Counted from the stretch's first letter, positions 8,949-18,461 are shown. The stretch: 64,000 nt of DNA from Sphingobacterium sp. UBA2700 (GCA_002354335.1 DELI01000033.1:196571-260570); one strand, 5' to 3'. Numbers and translations are program-made. Notes: a model not told the origin generated them from the sequence alone.

Positions 8949-9490
8949 CTGTCCTTCGGAATTCCGTAAATATTGTCTTGCACACTCTCCTCTGCAGTGA
9001 TCATTGGAGGGTGTTGCGGAGGCGCCACTTGAGCCGTAGCGACTTCAGCATCCGCTAATTTTTCTTTCTTCTTTTTCTTCTTCGGCTTAATAAAGGATGT
9101 TATCTTATCAATTACCGAAGAAACAGTAGTCTGGTTAACCTCACGCGCAGCGGTTTCTGATGCAAAAAGGACAAGCCCCTTTTTCAACCAGCTAGCATTT
9201 TTCAATAACGTACGATTGAGTACCAATGGAAGTGCGAGTTGCACCGTCTTAGTTAACCAGTCTGACTTGCCGGAACCCTTCTTAGAAGTAATTCCCGAAA
9301 CCAGCCCTTTTACCATATCAACACCCGGCACATTAGAAACAACCATGTTAAAGATTCGAGCAGGTGCTTCTACTTTGTGTTTCAAAAGTTGATATTGATT
9401 CACTAAAAATTGCTCATGCTCTTTCTTCTCTATCTTCAGACGAGCAATCTCAGTTTGTAAATCTGTAATATTTGAAATTTTGATTCTCAT
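8936..9490 (-). CDS. Uncharacterised protein of the YtxH/holin-like cluster
   Basis: I do not recognise a family for this 184-residue protein. The N-terminus (about residues 5-45) is a likely short coiled coil rich in Leu, Ile, Lys and Glu. The middle (about 80-120) has a moderately hydrophobic stretch, [18 protein letters not shown], and an Ala-rich amphipathic segment. The tail is charged and disordered, with a run of lysines around residue 138 ([10 protein letters not shown]) and Pro/Gln-rich sequence. It starts 6 bp after the holin-like gene stop, so it is the last gene of a three-gene operon with YtxH and holin-like membrane proteins. An envelope-associated role is inference from neighbours only. 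Confidence 0.7.
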   Translation of the reverse strand: MRIKISNITDLQTEIARLKIEKKEHEQFLVNQYQLLKHKVEAPARIFNMVVSNVPGVDMVKGLVSGITSKKGSGKSDWLTKTVQLALPLVLNRTLLKNASWLKKGLVLFASETAAREVNQTTVSSVIDKITSFIKPKKKKKKEKLADAEVATAQVAPPQHPPMITAEESVQDNIYGIPKDSETY

Positions 9491-9496
9491 AGTTAT

Positions 9497-9988
9497 CTAT
9501 ACTCGCTCTTTATCCTCTTGTTCTTGTTTCAATTCTTCTTCGGCTATCCTTTCTTCTGCTGTTTCTGTAGCCGTGTTGCTGTTATTGGTCGATGCATAAG
9601 CTGTATCAGCATTAATCTTCTCCTCTTCATCATCATCTGGATCATCCCACTTCGCTAGGATTCGCTTAATCGATAGGTTCATGAACTTCGCTTCCAATTT
9701 CGGTTCAAAAGCACGAATCAATAGAATGATGATCAAAAATATCCCTCCTGTTGCCAGAAAGCCTAAGGAGTTGCTTCCGAGAAGTTCGCCAAGATAGAAA
9801 CCTAGAGCGAGCGACCAAAAGAATATCACTAAGAGTGTCAACAACAACTTACTGGCATCAACGATTAAAGACCCGATTATCCGCGTCATCCGCGAGATCG
9901 CTTGCAACTTTAATAGTTCGAACTGTGTGTCGAGATACTCCTTTGATTTCTTAAAGGATTCTGAAAAAGAGAATTTTTGTTCTTCCAT
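9497..9988 (-). CDS. Phage-holin-superfamily-like membrane protein (Phage_holin_3_6/DUF1469 type)
   Basis: A 163-residue protein with two hydrophobic helices, about residues 40-72 (IVDASKLLLTLLVIFFWSLA) and 78-92 (LGFLATGGIFLIIILLI), separated by a short turn. An N-terminal amphipathic segment precedes them and a long acidic tail follows (DDPDDDEEEKI, then Glu-rich). This layout matches the chromosomal holin-superfamily proteins common in Bacteroidetes, which are not lytic holins; no endolysin or phage gene is nearby. The upstream YtxH gene and the downstream unknown gene share the strand and are close, so all three are probably one transcript. Function is unknown; a stress or membrane-homeostasis role is plausible. 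Confidence 0.75.
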   Translation of the reverse strand: MEEQKFSFSESFKKSKEYLDTQFELLKLQAISRMTRIIGSLIVDASKLLLTLLVIFFWSLALGFYLGELLGSNSLGFLATGGIFLIIILLIRAFEPKLEAKFMNLSIKRILAKWDDPDDDEEEKINADTAYASTNNSNTATETAEERIAEEELKQEQEDKERV

Positions 9989-10074
9989 GCATTGATTTGA
10001 TTAAATAGAGCTGCCGAATAAGCTATTGACAGCTCTATTAAATTATGTGAATAAGTTTACCTAAGTAAACGAAA

Positions 10075-10344
10075 TTACGCGTGTTCTTCGATTTCCTCGT
10101 CAATCATCGACTCGGCTTTACCTAATTTGGTCTTTAAAGTAGCTACTACCTTTTCTTTAAAATCATTCAATTGATCGAATTGTTCTTCAGCGCGCTCTTT
10201 GATTGCATCGCCTAAATCAGCTAATGATTCGTTGATTTTTTCTCTCGTATCAGAACCTTTGTCTGGCGCGAATAAAATTCCTAATACAGCTCCTGCTGCC
10301 AAACCAGCTAATAAAGCTGTTACGATTTTTCCGTTATCATTCAT
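10075..10344 (-). CDS. YtxH-domain small membrane protein
   Basis: An 89-residue protein. An N-terminal transmembrane helix is rich in Ala and Gly (IVTALLAGLAAGAVLGILFA, about residues 7-26). It is followed by the hallmark PDKGSDTREKI and an amphipathic helical tail with alternating charge ending EEIEEHA. This matches YtxH, a family of general-stress and envelope proteins. It leads a minus-strand cluster with the holin-like protein 86 bp downstream. Molecular function is not known for the family. Confidence 0.88.
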   Translation of the reverse strand: MNDNGKIVTALLAGLAAGAVLGILFAPDKGSDTREKINESLADLGDAIKERAEEQFDQLNDFKEKVVATLKTKLGKAESMIDEEIEEHA

Positions 10345-10647
10345 CTTAATATAGTGTTTTGTTAGTTATACAATTATTAAACTCCACTTTCATTTAATAT
10401 AACAAAAAAAAGACCGTTTCGTTTTTATTTCCTAAAACTTTGTGGAAACTTAATTCTAAATGACAAAATAGCATTTATTATGTTTCAATAAACCGTTAGC
10501 CCTAATTTAATCTTCTTTTCATGAAGTGTCTTATTTCTACAACACCTTGTCTACTTAGACGGAAATTTTAACGAAGAGTTTAAAGCAGATATTTAGCGAA
10601 ATACAATATTTTTTCAGGAAATTCGTTAGCCATAAAAACATGAAAAG
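10345..10647. other. Divergent intergenic region, no gene seen
   Basis: About 300 bp of A+T-rich sequence between the divergent YtxH and beta-lactamase genes. It must hold both promoters, but I find no clean TAnnTTTG box for either gene. No open frame longer than about 16 codons and no convincing hairpin is visible. Confidence 0.5.
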
Positions 10648-11550
10648 ATGTATAAAAACCTGAAAAGTATCCTTCCGATGATCGTTCTACTTCTGTTAAG
10701 CTCCTACAGCAATGCACAGAATAAAGAACAGTTGAAAACAGATATTGAAAACATATTGGCGAAGTATAAAGCGAAGGTCGGCGTAGCGATACACAATCAT
10801 GATTATACAGACAGCCTGATAGTCAGCGGAGATTATCACTTCCCTTTTCAAAGTGTTTATAAGTATCATTTAGGAATTGCCATCCTAGATCAAGTTGATA
10901 AAGGGGTTTTAGCATTGGATCAACCTGTTAAAATTTCTAAAGAAGCAGTGACAACTGAGATGTACAGCCCCATCAAAGACAAATATCCCAATGGAGTTAC
11001 TTTGACGCTGCGAGAGGTATTAGTATACACAATTGCAGCCAGCGATAATGTAGGCTGCGACGTACTGTTCGAACTAATCGGCGGCCCCAAACATGTCCAA
11101 AAGTATTTCGAGGATAAGGGATACAGCAACCTCTCGATCAAACTTATTGAAGCTGTACAACAGAAGGAATGGAACAGGCAATTCGAAAACTGGACAACAG
11201 TAGGTTCGAGCAACCAGATACTATATGATTACTATACGAACAGTAAGAAACTGCTTTCAGCGAGCTCCCATCAATTTCTTTGGGATACTATGCGCGGTAC
11301 AACGACGGGGCCAGATCGACTAAAGGGGGACCTTCCTAAAGGTACCGTGGTAGCACATAAGACAGGCTACTCTGGAAGGAACAGAACAACCGGTGTAATC
11401 GCCGCTGTCAATGATATTGGCGTCGTTAGTCTTCCTGACGGCAAAGTGTACTATATTTCGGTTTTTGTAACCGATAGCGAAGAGGGCGAGCCGCGAAGCG
11501 CAAAAATCATCGCAGAGGTATCAGCAGCAGCCTGGAAGTATTTCAACTAA
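10648..11550 (+). CDS. Class A beta-lactamase (subclass A2-like)
   Basis: A 300-residue serine beta-lactamase, exported by an N-terminal signal peptide (residues 1-23, ending SSYSNAQ). The active-site motifs are all present: SVYK at 69-72 (Ser70/Lys73 of the standard scheme), SDN at 132-134, an omega-loop Glu at about 168 within LIEAVQQKEW, and HKTG at 237-240. The sequence RQFENWTT after the omega loop is typical of the Bacteroidetes A2 group (CepA/CblA/PER relatives) rather than TEM/SHV. It should hydrolyse penicillins and possibly cephalosporins; spectrum cannot be read from sequence. There are no mobile-element signs around it, so it looks intrinsic. A start a few codons earlier is ruled out because that frame stops. 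Confidence 0.92.
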   Translation: MYKNLKSILPMIVLLLLSSYSNAQNKEQLKTDIENILAKYKAKVGVAIHNHDYTDSLIVSGDYHFPFQSVYKYHLGIAILDQVDKGVLALDQPVKISKEAVTTEMYSPIKDKYPNGVTLTLREVLVYTIAASDNVGCDVLFELIGGPKHVQKYFEDKGYSNLSIKLIEAVQQKEWNRQFENWTTVGSSNQILYDYYTNSKKLLSASSHQFLWDTMRGTTTGPDRLKGDLPKGTVVAHKTGYSGRNRTTGVIAAVNDIGVVSLPDGKVYYISVFVTDSEEGEPRSAKIIAEVSAAAWKYFN

Positions 11551-11635
11551 ACTTTTAATCAACAGCCTCTTATCAAAGAATTAATATTAACTATAGAATA
11601 AGTTAATTATTTTTATAGAAATATCTAATTCTAAG

Positions 11636-13174
11636 ATGCTTGCAAAAACCTATAGTAGCGCAGTACATGGTATTGACGCTACAACCATCTCCGTAGAAAC
11701 CCACATCACATCCGGAACCCAGTATTTCATTGTCGGCTTGCCGGATGTGGGGGTCAAAGAAAGTATACAGCGCATTGAAAGTGCCATACTTGCGATCAAC
11801 CATCAAATGCCGCGGCAAAAGATCGTCATCAACTTAAGTCCAGCCGATATCCGGAAAGAAGGCTCGGCATACGATTTATCCATTGCCATCGCGGTACTTA
11901 CTGCCTCATACCAAATCCACAGCACTGAGCTGGAAGACTATGTCATTCTCGGCGAACTCTCCCTCAATGGAAAGATTAACCCCATCAAAGGCGCTTTGCC
12001 CATTGCCTTACAAGCCAAACGAGACGGCTTCAAGGGATTGATCCTACCCAAAGAGAACGCCGAAGAAGCGGCCATTATTGATGGACTAACTATCTACGCC
12101 GCCAATCATCTGTCCGAGGTCGTCGACCATCTGACCAACTTAAAACGACTCCCGACTGCTCGCATTTCCATAGATGACATATTCCAGAAAAACATCAATA
12201 ACTACGAGCTGGACTTCTCCGAAGTTCGCGGACAGGAAAACATTAAACGTGCATTAGAGATTGCTGCCGCGGGCGGACATAACGTCATTCTCATTGGCCC
12301 GCCGGGGGCAGGCAAGACCATGCTCGCGAAACGTCTCCCAACCATCTTACCGCCTTTAACCATCGATGAATCGCTAGAAACTACTAAAATACATTCGGTA
12401 TCTGGTCTACTCCCCAGCGCCTCTTCGTTGATGACCGCGCGCCCATTTCGCGCACCTCACCATACTACCTCCGATGTCGCGCTCGTTGGCGGAGGGAAGA
12501 ACCCCAGGCCGGGAGAGATCTCCCTCGCACATAATGGGGTGCTCTTCCTCGACGAGTTGCCCGAATTCAAACGATCGGTACTCGAAGTGATGCGGCAGCC
12601 GTTAGAATCCAGAAACATCACCATATCACGCGCCAAGATTACCGTAGATTATCCTTCCAGCTTTATGTTGATCGCAGCAATGAACCCCTGTCCCTGCGGA
12701 TTCTATAATCACCCCAACCGTCCCTGCATCTGCGGAACGGCAAACGTCCAAAAATACTTGAGCAAGGTATCAGGACCGCTACTCGACCGCATAGATATCC
12801 ATATCGAAGTTACCCCCGTAGAGTTCAACGAGCTATTAGAAAGCCGTAAGGCCGAGAAAAGTGAAGCTATTCGAGAGCGCGTCATCCGAGCACGAAATAT
12901 ACAGGAGTGCCGATTCAAAGGCATATCCAACATCCACAGCAATGCGCAGATGCGCGCGAAGCAGATAAGAGAAATCTGTTTGATTGACGCTACGGGAAAG
13001 GGTCTGCTCAAGACCGCCATGGAGCGACTCAATCTATCTGCTAGAGCCTATGACCGCATCCTGAAGGTTGCCAGAACAATCGCCGATTTAGAACAATCTA
13101 TCGATATCAAGAATGAGCATCTTGCCGAAGCGATACAGTTCCGCAGCTTAGACCGACAAAGCTGGCTAGGCTAA
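11636..13174 (+). CDS. comM: YifB/ComM-family Mg-chelatase-like AAA+ ATPase
   Basis: A 512-residue protein. The N-terminal part (about 1-170) is a Lon-protease-like S5/ChlI domain (VETHITSGTQYFIVGLPDVG). The AAA+ core contains Walker A GPPGAGKTMLAKRL (about 222-235), a Walker B-like VLFLDELPEF, and AAMNPCPCGFY followed by CICG, which is characteristic of the family. A C-terminal Mg-chelatase helical domain follows. ComM is a hexameric helicase that promotes branch migration during integration of transformed DNA in competent Gram-negatives. Whether this organism is competent is not shown here. It converges with the rhomboid gene across a shared hairpin terminator. Confidence 0.93.
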   Translation: MLAKTYSSAVHGIDATTISVETHITSGTQYFIVGLPDVGVKESIQRIESAILAINHQMPRQKIVINLSPADIRKEGSAYDLSIAIAVLTASYQIHSTELEDYVILGELSLNGKINPIKGALPIALQAKRDGFKGLILPKENAEEAAIIDGLTIYAANHLSEVVDHLTNLKRLPTARISIDDIFQKNINNYELDFSEVRGQENIKRALEIAAAGGHNVILIGPPGAGKTMLAKRLPTILPPLTIDESLETTKIHSVSGLLPSASSLMTARPFRAPHHTTSDVALVGGGKNPRPGEISLAHNGVLFLDELPEFKRSVLEVMRQPLESRNITISRAKITVDYPSSFMLIAAMNPCPCGFYNHPNRPCICGTANVQKYLSKVSGPLLDRIDIHIEVTPVEFNELLESRKAEKSEAIRERVIRARNIQECRFKGISNIHSNAQMRAKQIREICLIDATGKGLLKTAMERLNLSARAYDRILKVARTIADLEQSIDIKNEHLAEAIQFRSLDRQSWLG

Positions 13175-13176
13175 AA

Positions 13177-13215
13177 ACAAAATCGGCGTGGGAGACCACG
13201 CCGATTCAATATCTT
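13177..13215. terminator. Bidirectional hairpin terminator between comM and rhomboid
   Basis: Perfect 11-bp GC-rich stem (13181-13191 with 13196-13206) closed by a GAGA tetraloop. On the minus strand it runs into TTTTGTTTTTAG; on the plus strand into CAATATCTTTTC. It separates two convergent genes. Confidence 0.75.
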
Positions 13216-13227
13216 TTCTTGAATAAC

Positions 13228-13863
13228 CTATCCGGTGAACTGACCAATAAAATGCTTAAAAATCCAAGGGTAGAGTATCAATGTAAATACAATCCCCGTC
13301 AATGCCCCAAATAAATGGGCGTCATGGTTAATCCCATCTCTAGCATTCTTAGACGCCCAGATACAGTATCCCAAATACAGAAATGCAAATAGATATGCGG
13401 GCATAGGGATAATCATAAAAATCCCTAACATCATCTTCGGATAGAATAAGATATAACTGAACAGCACCGCACTGATAGCTCCCGATGCACCTAAGCTATG
13501 ATAGCCATAGTTATCCTTTTGTTGTATAATTGTTGGGATATCGCTCAGCACCAATGCTGCCACATACAATAAAGCAAACCATAAATGCCCCATAGGACCG
13601 CTTATTTCAACAAATATCCCTTCCAGACCAAAACCAAAATAGTAGAAGGTGATCATATTGAACAGCAGGTGCATCCAATCTTTATGGATCAATCCACTCG
13701 TCAAGATCAGATACCATCTACTTTTATCACGATGAATCGAATAAGGGTGCAACATCAATCGTCCAAACCATTCCGGATTGGAAAACACATAAATACTAAG
13801 GCCAATCGTGAGTGCGAAAATTACACTTGCAACCGGCATATTTAAGATATAATATTGTAGCAT
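13228..13863 (-). CDS. Rhomboid-family intramembrane serine protease
   Basis: A 211-residue integral membrane protein with about six hydrophobic segments. The catalytic dyad is visible: GASGAISAVLF with Ser127 and HLFGALTG with His183. The oxyanion-site HxxxN-type segment, WMHLLFNMITFYYFG, has Asn69. It cleaves transmembrane helices within the bilayer; substrates are unknown. The start codon overlaps the stop of the upstream LutC-like gene by one base (TAATG), so translation is probably coupled. It is the last gene of the rsfS-ftsH-lutC-like-rhomboid series and ends at a shared terminator. Confidence 0.93.
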   Translation of the reverse strand: MLQYYILNMPVASVIFALTIGLSIYVFSNPEWFGRLMLHPYSIHRDKSRWYLILTSGLIHKDWMHLLFNMITFYYFGFGLEGIFVEISGPMGHLWFALLYVAALVLSDIPTIIQQKDNYGYHSLGASGAISAVLFSYILFYPKMMLGIFMIIPMPAYLFAFLYLGYCIWASKNARDGINHDAHLFGALTGIVFTLILYPWIFKHFIGQFTG

Positions 13864-14510
13864 TAAAATCTATCTTCTAGGAGTAATAGGTATAGTTCTT
13901 TAGGGCCATGCGCACCGAGCACCAGCATCTTCTCAATATCAGCCGTACGGCTAGGGCCGGTAATGGTTGTGATCATGCTAGGCAAGTCGTTTCCATACTT
14001 CTCGCGCATCAACGCCATCCCATGCTTAATATCCATTACTAATTGCGATGTCTTTGCAATAACGATATGGACAGGAGGATAAACGCTCAACCGTCTACCT
14101 GAAGCATCGGCATTACTGATCAAAATACTTCCATTGCGTGCAATCAAGGCCTCACATGCTGTAACACCAACCTCAATATCATCAAAGTCACTTCTATGCT
14201 TATGATATGGAAAACCATACTGATCCAAAAACTTCTGTAGGTTTTTATCCCATACATAGAGCTTCGTCAGCTTCAGCTTCTCCAAAAGGATAATCAAATT
14301 CTCAATCAGATTGATCTCTCCATCACAGTAAACAAACTGCCCGGCAACATTAGTAAACTCACGCGCAAAGGTCACATCCAAAGGATCTTCTTCGTCCTTA
14401 TACAAAGGACTATCTTCAAAAGCAGGATTAGGATTCTCACGCTTTTGAAGCAGGGCTTGCCGAATCTTCTTCAGCATCTTCTCTTTGGCTGTTGTATTTC
14501 GAATATTCAT
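13863..14510 (-). CDS. LutC/YkgG-family (DUF162) protein
   Basis: A 215-residue protein of the LUD domain family. LutC works with LutA and LutB in oxidising L-lactate, but here it stands without lutA or lutB. Visible family features are the N-terminal amphipathic helix (KMLKKIRQALLQKRENPNP) and the C-terminal glycine-rich segment with ITGPSRTADIEKMLVLGAHG followed by a Glu-Leu-rich end. These segments recall nucleotide- or CoA-binding folds. It lies between ftsH and rhomboid on the same strand and overlaps the rhomboid start by 1 bp. Standalone copies next to ftsH occur in Bacteroidetes, so a lactate role should not be assumed. Confidence 0.85.
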   Translation of the reverse strand: MNIRNTTAKEKMLKKIRQALLQKRENPNPAFEDSPLYKDEEDPLDVTFAREFTNVAGQFVYCDGEINLIENLIILLEKLKLTKLYVWDKNLQKFLDQYGFPYHKHRSDFDDIEVGVTACEALIARNGSILISNADASGRRLSVYPPVHIVIAKTSQLVMDIKHGMALMREKYGNDLPSMITTITGPSRTADIEKMLVLGAHGPKELYLLLLEDRF

Positions 14511-14548
14511 ATATAAAGAACAGACATGGTTGGTAAACCATGTCTGTT
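14510..14548 (-). terminator. Hairpin downstream of ftsH
   Basis: Perfect 13-bp stem (14519-14531 with 14536-14548) and a GGTA loop just after the ftsH stop. On the minus strand the 3' flank is only CTTTATAT, a weak U-tract. It may attenuate read-through into the LutC-like gene or stabilise the ftsH 3' end rather than terminate fully. Confidence 0.55.
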
Positions 14549-14553
14549 AAGTA

Positions 14554-16632
14554 TTATTGATTGTTTTCTTGACTAGACTGATTATCAGGTGCGCTTTGCG
14601 GAACATCGCCATGATCGCTCGACGGCAATGATAAATCCGTCTGCGGAACGCCGCCTCCGTCTGCTCCTCCATTCACAAACTCATCATAAGTTGTTTTATT
14701 TTGGAACGGGCGTTTACCCAATATCTCTTCTAAGTCTTGTTGGAATAAGATTTCTTTCTCTAATAGCTTCTCCGCAATTTTGATCAATCCATCTTGTTTC
14801 GACAACAACAATTCTTTTGTTCTATCGTAAACCGCTGAAATCAATACGCGTACTTCGTCGTCGATCAACTCAGCCGTTTGATCTGAATAAGGCTTTTGGA
14901 ACTGGCTGTTCTCCGAACTATCACGGAAGGACACATTACCCACCTTATCGTTCATACCATATACAGCCGTCATCGCGTAAGCTAACTTCGTAATACGCTC
15001 TAAGTCGTTTTGCGCACCGGTACTGATTCTACCGAAAGTAATATCCTCAGCAACGCGTCCACCCATCGTCATACACATACTGTCAATTAATTGCTCAGTT
15101 GTATACAAGAACTGTTCTTTTGGCAGGTATTGCGCATAACCTAATGCCGCAACACCACGTGGAACGATCGATACTTTCACCAAAGGATCCGCATGTTCCA
15201 AGAACCAGCCCGCAATCGCGTGACCTGCCTCGTGGTAAGCAACGATCTTTTTCTCCTCCGGAGAGATAATTTTATTCTTCTTCTCAAGACCACCGATCAC
15301 TCTATCAATCGCGTCTTGGAAATCCTGCATATTGATCGCTTTCTTGTTCTTACGAGCAGCAATTAGAGCCGCCTCGTTACAAACGTTGGCAATTTCTGCA
15401 CCCGCAAAACCTGGAGTCTGTGCCGAAAGTTTCTTCGCGTCCACCTCCTCCGCCAACTTCAATGGCTTCAAGTGCACATTAAAGATTTGCTCACGACCGA
15501 TCAAATCCGGCTTATCAATAGAAATCTGACGGTCAAAACGTCCTGGACGCAATAATGCTGAATCCAATACATCTAAACGGTTGGTCGCAGCAAGGATAAT
15601 AACCCCTAAGTTCGTACCGAAACCATCCATCTCCACCAATAACTGGTTCAATGTATTTTCGCGCTCATCATTTCCTCCCATAATGGAGTTCTTTCCACGA
15701 GCACGACCGATTGCATCAATCTCATCAATAAAGATGATACAAGGTGCTTTTTCTTTTGCCTGCTTGAACAAATCACGAACACGTGATGCACCAACCCCAA
15801 CGAACATCTCCACGAAGTCAGAACCTGACAGGGAGAAGAAAGGAACTTGTGCCTCACCTGCAACTGCTTTTGCCAATAAGGTTTTACCCGTTCCCGGAGG
15901 GCCTACTAATAAGGCTCCCTTCGGAATCTTACCTCCTAAGTCGGTATATTTCTTCGGATTTTTCAAGAAATCAACAATCTCCATAACTTCTTGCTTCGCC
16001 TCTTCAAGACCCGCAACATCGTTGAAAGTAATGTTGATCTGAGATTCTTTATCGAATAATTGTGCTTTTGACTTGCCGATATTGAAGATCGCACCGCCAC
16101 CGCCTCCAGCACCACCGTTCATACGGCGCATCAAGAGAATCCAGATCGCTACAATGATCAATAATGGAAGCATAAACGAAATAAACCATCCCGCCCATGG
16201 ATTCGATCTATCTTCGTAAGAAGCACTAATCCTCGGTTGGTCTGCCGCTAAACTATCTTGCGATACTTTTAATTTCTCTGCCAAGATCTCTGCAGAGGGC
16301 TCCGTAAATTTATACTGAGGCCCTACGCTAGGAGATAAAGACAGCGCATTTGGATTTGGCGCTACATCTTTATATTTCTCGTCGGCTAATTTATCTTTTT
16401 TGATATATACCTCAACTTCTACTAAATCGTTGCTTTTTGACGCTAATAGCTTCTCCACATCGCCTGGGATAAGCATCTTGGTTTCGAACTCCTTATAGGT
16501 AATCTTCTTCGCACCATCCCCACTGAAGAGGTACTGAAGCCCGATGAAGCCTACAATCATTGCAATCCAAAGCCAAATCATATTAAATTTTGGTGGCATT
16601 GGCGTAATTTTTTTACTAGGAACTTTCTTCAT
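14554..16632 (-). CDS. ftsH: ATP-dependent zinc metalloprotease FtsH
   Basis: A 692-residue inner-membrane AAA+ protease that degrades misfolded or regulatory membrane and cytosolic proteins. In order: a transmembrane helix (about 19-36), a periplasmic domain, a second helix (about 148-168), then the AAA module with Walker A GPPGTGKT (244-251) and Walker [12 protein letters not shown] (about 299-309). The second region of homology ends [13 protein letters not shown]. The zinc-binding HEAGH is at 467-471. The C-terminal tail is low-complexity, rich in Gly, Asp, Ser and Gln. Length is usual for Bacteroidetes FtsH. It lies 33 bp after rsfS and is probably co-transcribed with it. Confidence 0.97.
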   Translation of the reverse strand: MKKVPSKKITPMPPKFNMIWLWIAMIVGFIGLQYLFSGDGAKKITYKEFETKMLIPGDVEKLLASKSNDLVEVEVYIKKDKLADEKYKDVAPNPNALSLSPSVGPQYKFTEPSAEILAEKLKVSQDSLAADQPRISASYEDRSNPWAGWFISFMLPLLIIVAIWILLMRRMNGGAGGGGGAIFNIGKSKAQLFDKESQINITFNDVAGLEEAKQEVMEIVDFLKNPKKYTDLGGKIPKGALLVGPPGTGKTLLAKAVAGEAQVPFFSLSGSDFVEMFVGVGASRVRDLFKQAKEKAPCIIFIDEIDAIGRARGKNSIMGGNDERENTLNQLLVEMDGFGTNLGVIILAATNRLDVLDSALLRPGRFDRQISIDKPDLIGREQIFNVHLKPLKLAEEVDAKKLSAQTPGFAGAEIANVCNEAALIAARKNKKAINMQDFQDAIDRVIGGLEKKNKIISPEEKKIVAYHEAGHAIAGWFLEHADPLVKVSIVPRGVAALGYAQYLPKEQFLYTTEQLIDSMCMTMGGRVAEDITFGRISTGAQNDLERITKLAYAMTAVYGMNDKVGNVSFRDSSENSQFQKPYSDQTAELIDDEVRVLISAVYDRTKELLLSKQDGLIKIAEKLLEKEILFQQDLEEILGKRPFQNKTTYDEFVNGGADGGGVPQTDLSLPSSDHGDVPQSAPDNQSSQENNQ

Positions 16633-16665
16633 TTATACACTTAAACTACGTTTCACTTATTCTCA

Positions 16666-17043
16666 CTATGCACTTTGGTAAGTGCTAACTTGAGCATCGC
16701 CCCACAGATCTTCGATTCTGTAATGCTCCCTTGTTTCTGTTTTAAAAATATGGACAACAACATCCACGAAGTCAAGCAAAACCCATTCGCCATTACCGTG
16801 CCCTTCCTTGTGCCAAGGATCTTGACCAAAGGATTTATACACTTCTTCTTCTACACTTTTGGCTATTGCATTTACTTGCACGTTGGAGTCGGCATGGCAG
16901 ATAACAAAATAATCAGACAATGTCCCATTAACTTCGCGCATATCCAACCTCACTATTTCATTACCCTTCTTTTCCTGCATCCCATGTATCACAACATCGG
17001 CTAGCTTCTCGGACAACGAAGACTTTTTGTTTTTACTCATCAA
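16666..17043 (-). CDS. rsfS: Ribosome silencing factor RsfS (RsfA/Iojap)
   Basis: A 125-residue protein that binds ribosomal protein uL14 on the 50S subunit and blocks subunit joining when nutrients are short. Family landmarks are DMREVNGTLSDYFVICHADS (about 34-53), DPWHKEGHGNGEWVLLDFVD (about 75-94) and VVVHIFKTETREHYRIEDLW near the C-terminus. Length is normal. It heads the minus-strand series rsfS-ftsH-lutC-like-rhomboid and is divergent from birA with a 46-bp gap. Confidence 0.95.
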   Translation of the reverse strand: MMSKNKKSSLSEKLADVVIHGMQEKKGNEIVRLDMREVNGTLSDYFVICHADSNVQVNAIAKSVEEEVYKSFGQDPWHKEGHGNGEWVLLDFVDVVVHIFKTETREHYRIEDLWGDAQVSTYQSA

Positions 17044-17089
17044 GATTTATTATACTTTTGACTGATAAATTTTTAAATGATATTATCTT

Positions 17090-17869
17090 TTGCAAAATAA
17101 CACATTTTCGGGAGATTCACTACGCCAAAGTTTAATTGTTTTAGACGAAGTTACTTCCACAAACGATTATTTAAAGACACAACTGTCAAATTTCAAGCCA
17201 CTTCCTGAGTTTACTGCCATTATGGCAAAAAAGCAAACAAATGGTCGTGGACAACGCGACAGCACATGGCTATCTGAAGCGAATGCCAATATTACTTTCA
17301 GTCTTTTACTCTATCCCAACTTCCTCAAACTAACAGATCATTTCATATTGAACATGTGTGTTAGCCTTGGGTTGGTCGACTGGTTCCGTTCCTTACAGAT
17401 CGACGCTAAAATCAAGTGGCCCAACGACATCATGATTAACAATAAAAAGGTTTGCGGAATATTGATCGAGAACACGAGCAATTCGAAAGGTATAAAGCAT
17501 TCCATCGTAGGCATCGGCATCAATGCCAATCAGGAGAAATTTCCGCATGAGATCGAACAGAAAGCAAGCTCTATACTTCGCGAAACTTCCCATCGCTTAG
17601 CATCCTTAGAAAGCGCTTGCGAAACACTAGTAGGTTATATACAGCAACGTTATCTTAAAATTCAAAACCAGAAAATTTCGACCGATCAATTGCTAAGGGC
17701 ATACAATGACAACCTATTTCTTCGCGGAAAAACTGCCCTTTACCGCGCAGGAGATGAGACCTTTAAAGCGGAATTAAAGGAGGTAAGTCCGGATGGAAAA
17801 TTGCATTTATTAAGAAATTACCAGATATCAACATTTTATTTTAAGGAAGTCGAATTTCTTTTGCAATAA
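17090..17869 (+). CDS. birA: Biotin--[acetyl-CoA-carboxylase] ligase
   Basis: A 259-residue ligase that activates biotin with ATP and attaches it to the biotin carboxyl-carrier protein. It lacks the N-terminal DNA-binding domain of E. coli BirA, so it is a pure ligase, as usual in Bacteroidetes. Visible motifs are the substrate region DEVTSTNDYLK (about 18-28), KKQTNGRGQRDSTWLSEANA (about 46-65), the catalytic KWPNDIMINNKKVCGILIEN (about 108-127) and VGIGINAN (about 139-146). The start is TTG: the peptide MQNNTFSG that it creates is the expected N-terminus, while the nearby ATG at 17077 is in another frame and stops. TACTTTTG at 17053-17060 is a possible -7 box. Confidence 0.93.
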   Translation: MQNNTFSGDSLRQSLIVLDEVTSTNDYLKTQLSNFKPLPEFTAIMAKKQTNGRGQRDSTWLSEANANITFSLLLYPNFLKLTDHFILNMCVSLGLVDWFRSLQIDAKIKWPNDIMINNKKVCGILIENTSNSKGIKHSIVGIGINANQEKFPHEIEQKASSILRETSHRLASLESACETLVGYIQQRYLKIQNQKISTDQLLRAYNDNLFLRGKTALYRAGDETFKAELKEVSPDGKLHLLRNYQISTFYFKEVEFLLQ

Positions 17870-17960
17870 ATCGATTACATAGAATTAAATTTCATTATAA
17901 ATCCTAACTTTGATTTAAACTTTATTGGCGTCACCAAGTCAATAAATAAAAGTAATTTAC

Positions 17961-18413
17961 ATGAAAAGAATAAATTTATTAATTGCGTTTTTAGTATTTG
18001 CCGTTTCCGGCGTTATGGCACAGGTTCATAACCCAGTAAAATGGTCGGTAGGATTTAAAAAACTAGCTAACAATGAAGCAGTTATTTTGATCAAAGCAAA
18101 CGTTGAACAAGGATGGCACATTTACGGCATGAACGTTCCTGCCGGTGGTCCGGAGTCAACATCCTTTACTTTCACTCCAGCAAACGGAGCTAAAGTTCAA
18201 GGAAAAACACTAGCAAAAGAGCCTAAAACAAAATTTGAGGACGTATTCAAAATGAACGTTCCTTACTACAACGGCGAAGTTGTATTCCAACAAAAGGTGA
18301 AACTTGCTAACAACAAACCTACTACAGTAAAAGGTGTTGCATCCTTCATGGCATGTGATAAAGAACGTTGTCTTCCACCTGATGAGTACGAGTTTGCTGT
18401 AACCATAAAGTAA
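17961..18413 (+). CDS. Secreted DsbD N-terminal-like domain protein
   Basis: A 150-residue exported protein (signal peptide 1-20, ending GVMAQ) with the fold of the periplasmic alpha domain of DsbD. The two cysteines of that domain are present in MACDKERCLPPDEY (Cys132 and Cys137), matching the C-x(n)-C-x-PP pattern of nDsbD. In E. coli this domain is fused to the membrane and thioredoxin domains; here it is a separate gene directly upstream of the rest of DsbD. It should pass reducing electrons to periplasmic targets such as thiol isomerases and cytochrome c maturation factors. A hairpin terminator lies between the two genes, so their levels may be set separately. Confidence 0.87.
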   Translation: MKRINLLIAFLVFAVSGVMAQVHNPVKWSVGFKKLANNEAVILIKANVEQGWHIYGMNVPAGGPESTSFTFTPANGAKVQGKTLAKEPKTKFEDVFKMNVPYYNGEVVFQQKVKLANNKPTTVKGVASFMACDKERCLPPDEYEFAVTIK

Positions 18414-18435
18414 AACTTTAAGAATTACAATCTAC

Positions 18436-18461
18436 AAAGGCAGGGAATCCCCTGCCTTTTT
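18436..18461 (+). terminator. Intrinsic terminator after the nDsbD-like gene
   Basis: 8-bp stem AGGCAGGG/CCCTGCCT (18438-18445 with 18450-18457), AATC loop, then a run of five T. It lies inside the 74-bp gap before dsbD, so read-through is probably partial. Confidence 0.8.

Noticed and set aside
9497..10344. Holin-like and YtxH genes as a prophage remnant
   Set aside because: No endolysin, integrase, structural or regulatory phage gene nearby; these families are common chromosomal membrane proteins in Bacteroidetes.
10648..11550. Beta-lactamase as recently acquired on a mobile element
   Set aside because: No insertion sequence, integron, tRNA or repeat boundary is next to it; motifs fit intrinsic Bacteroidetes class A2 enzymes.
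13863..14510. LutC-like gene as evidence for an L-lactate operon
   Set aside because: lutA and lutB are absent and the neighbours are ftsH and rhomboid, so the pathway cannot be claimed.
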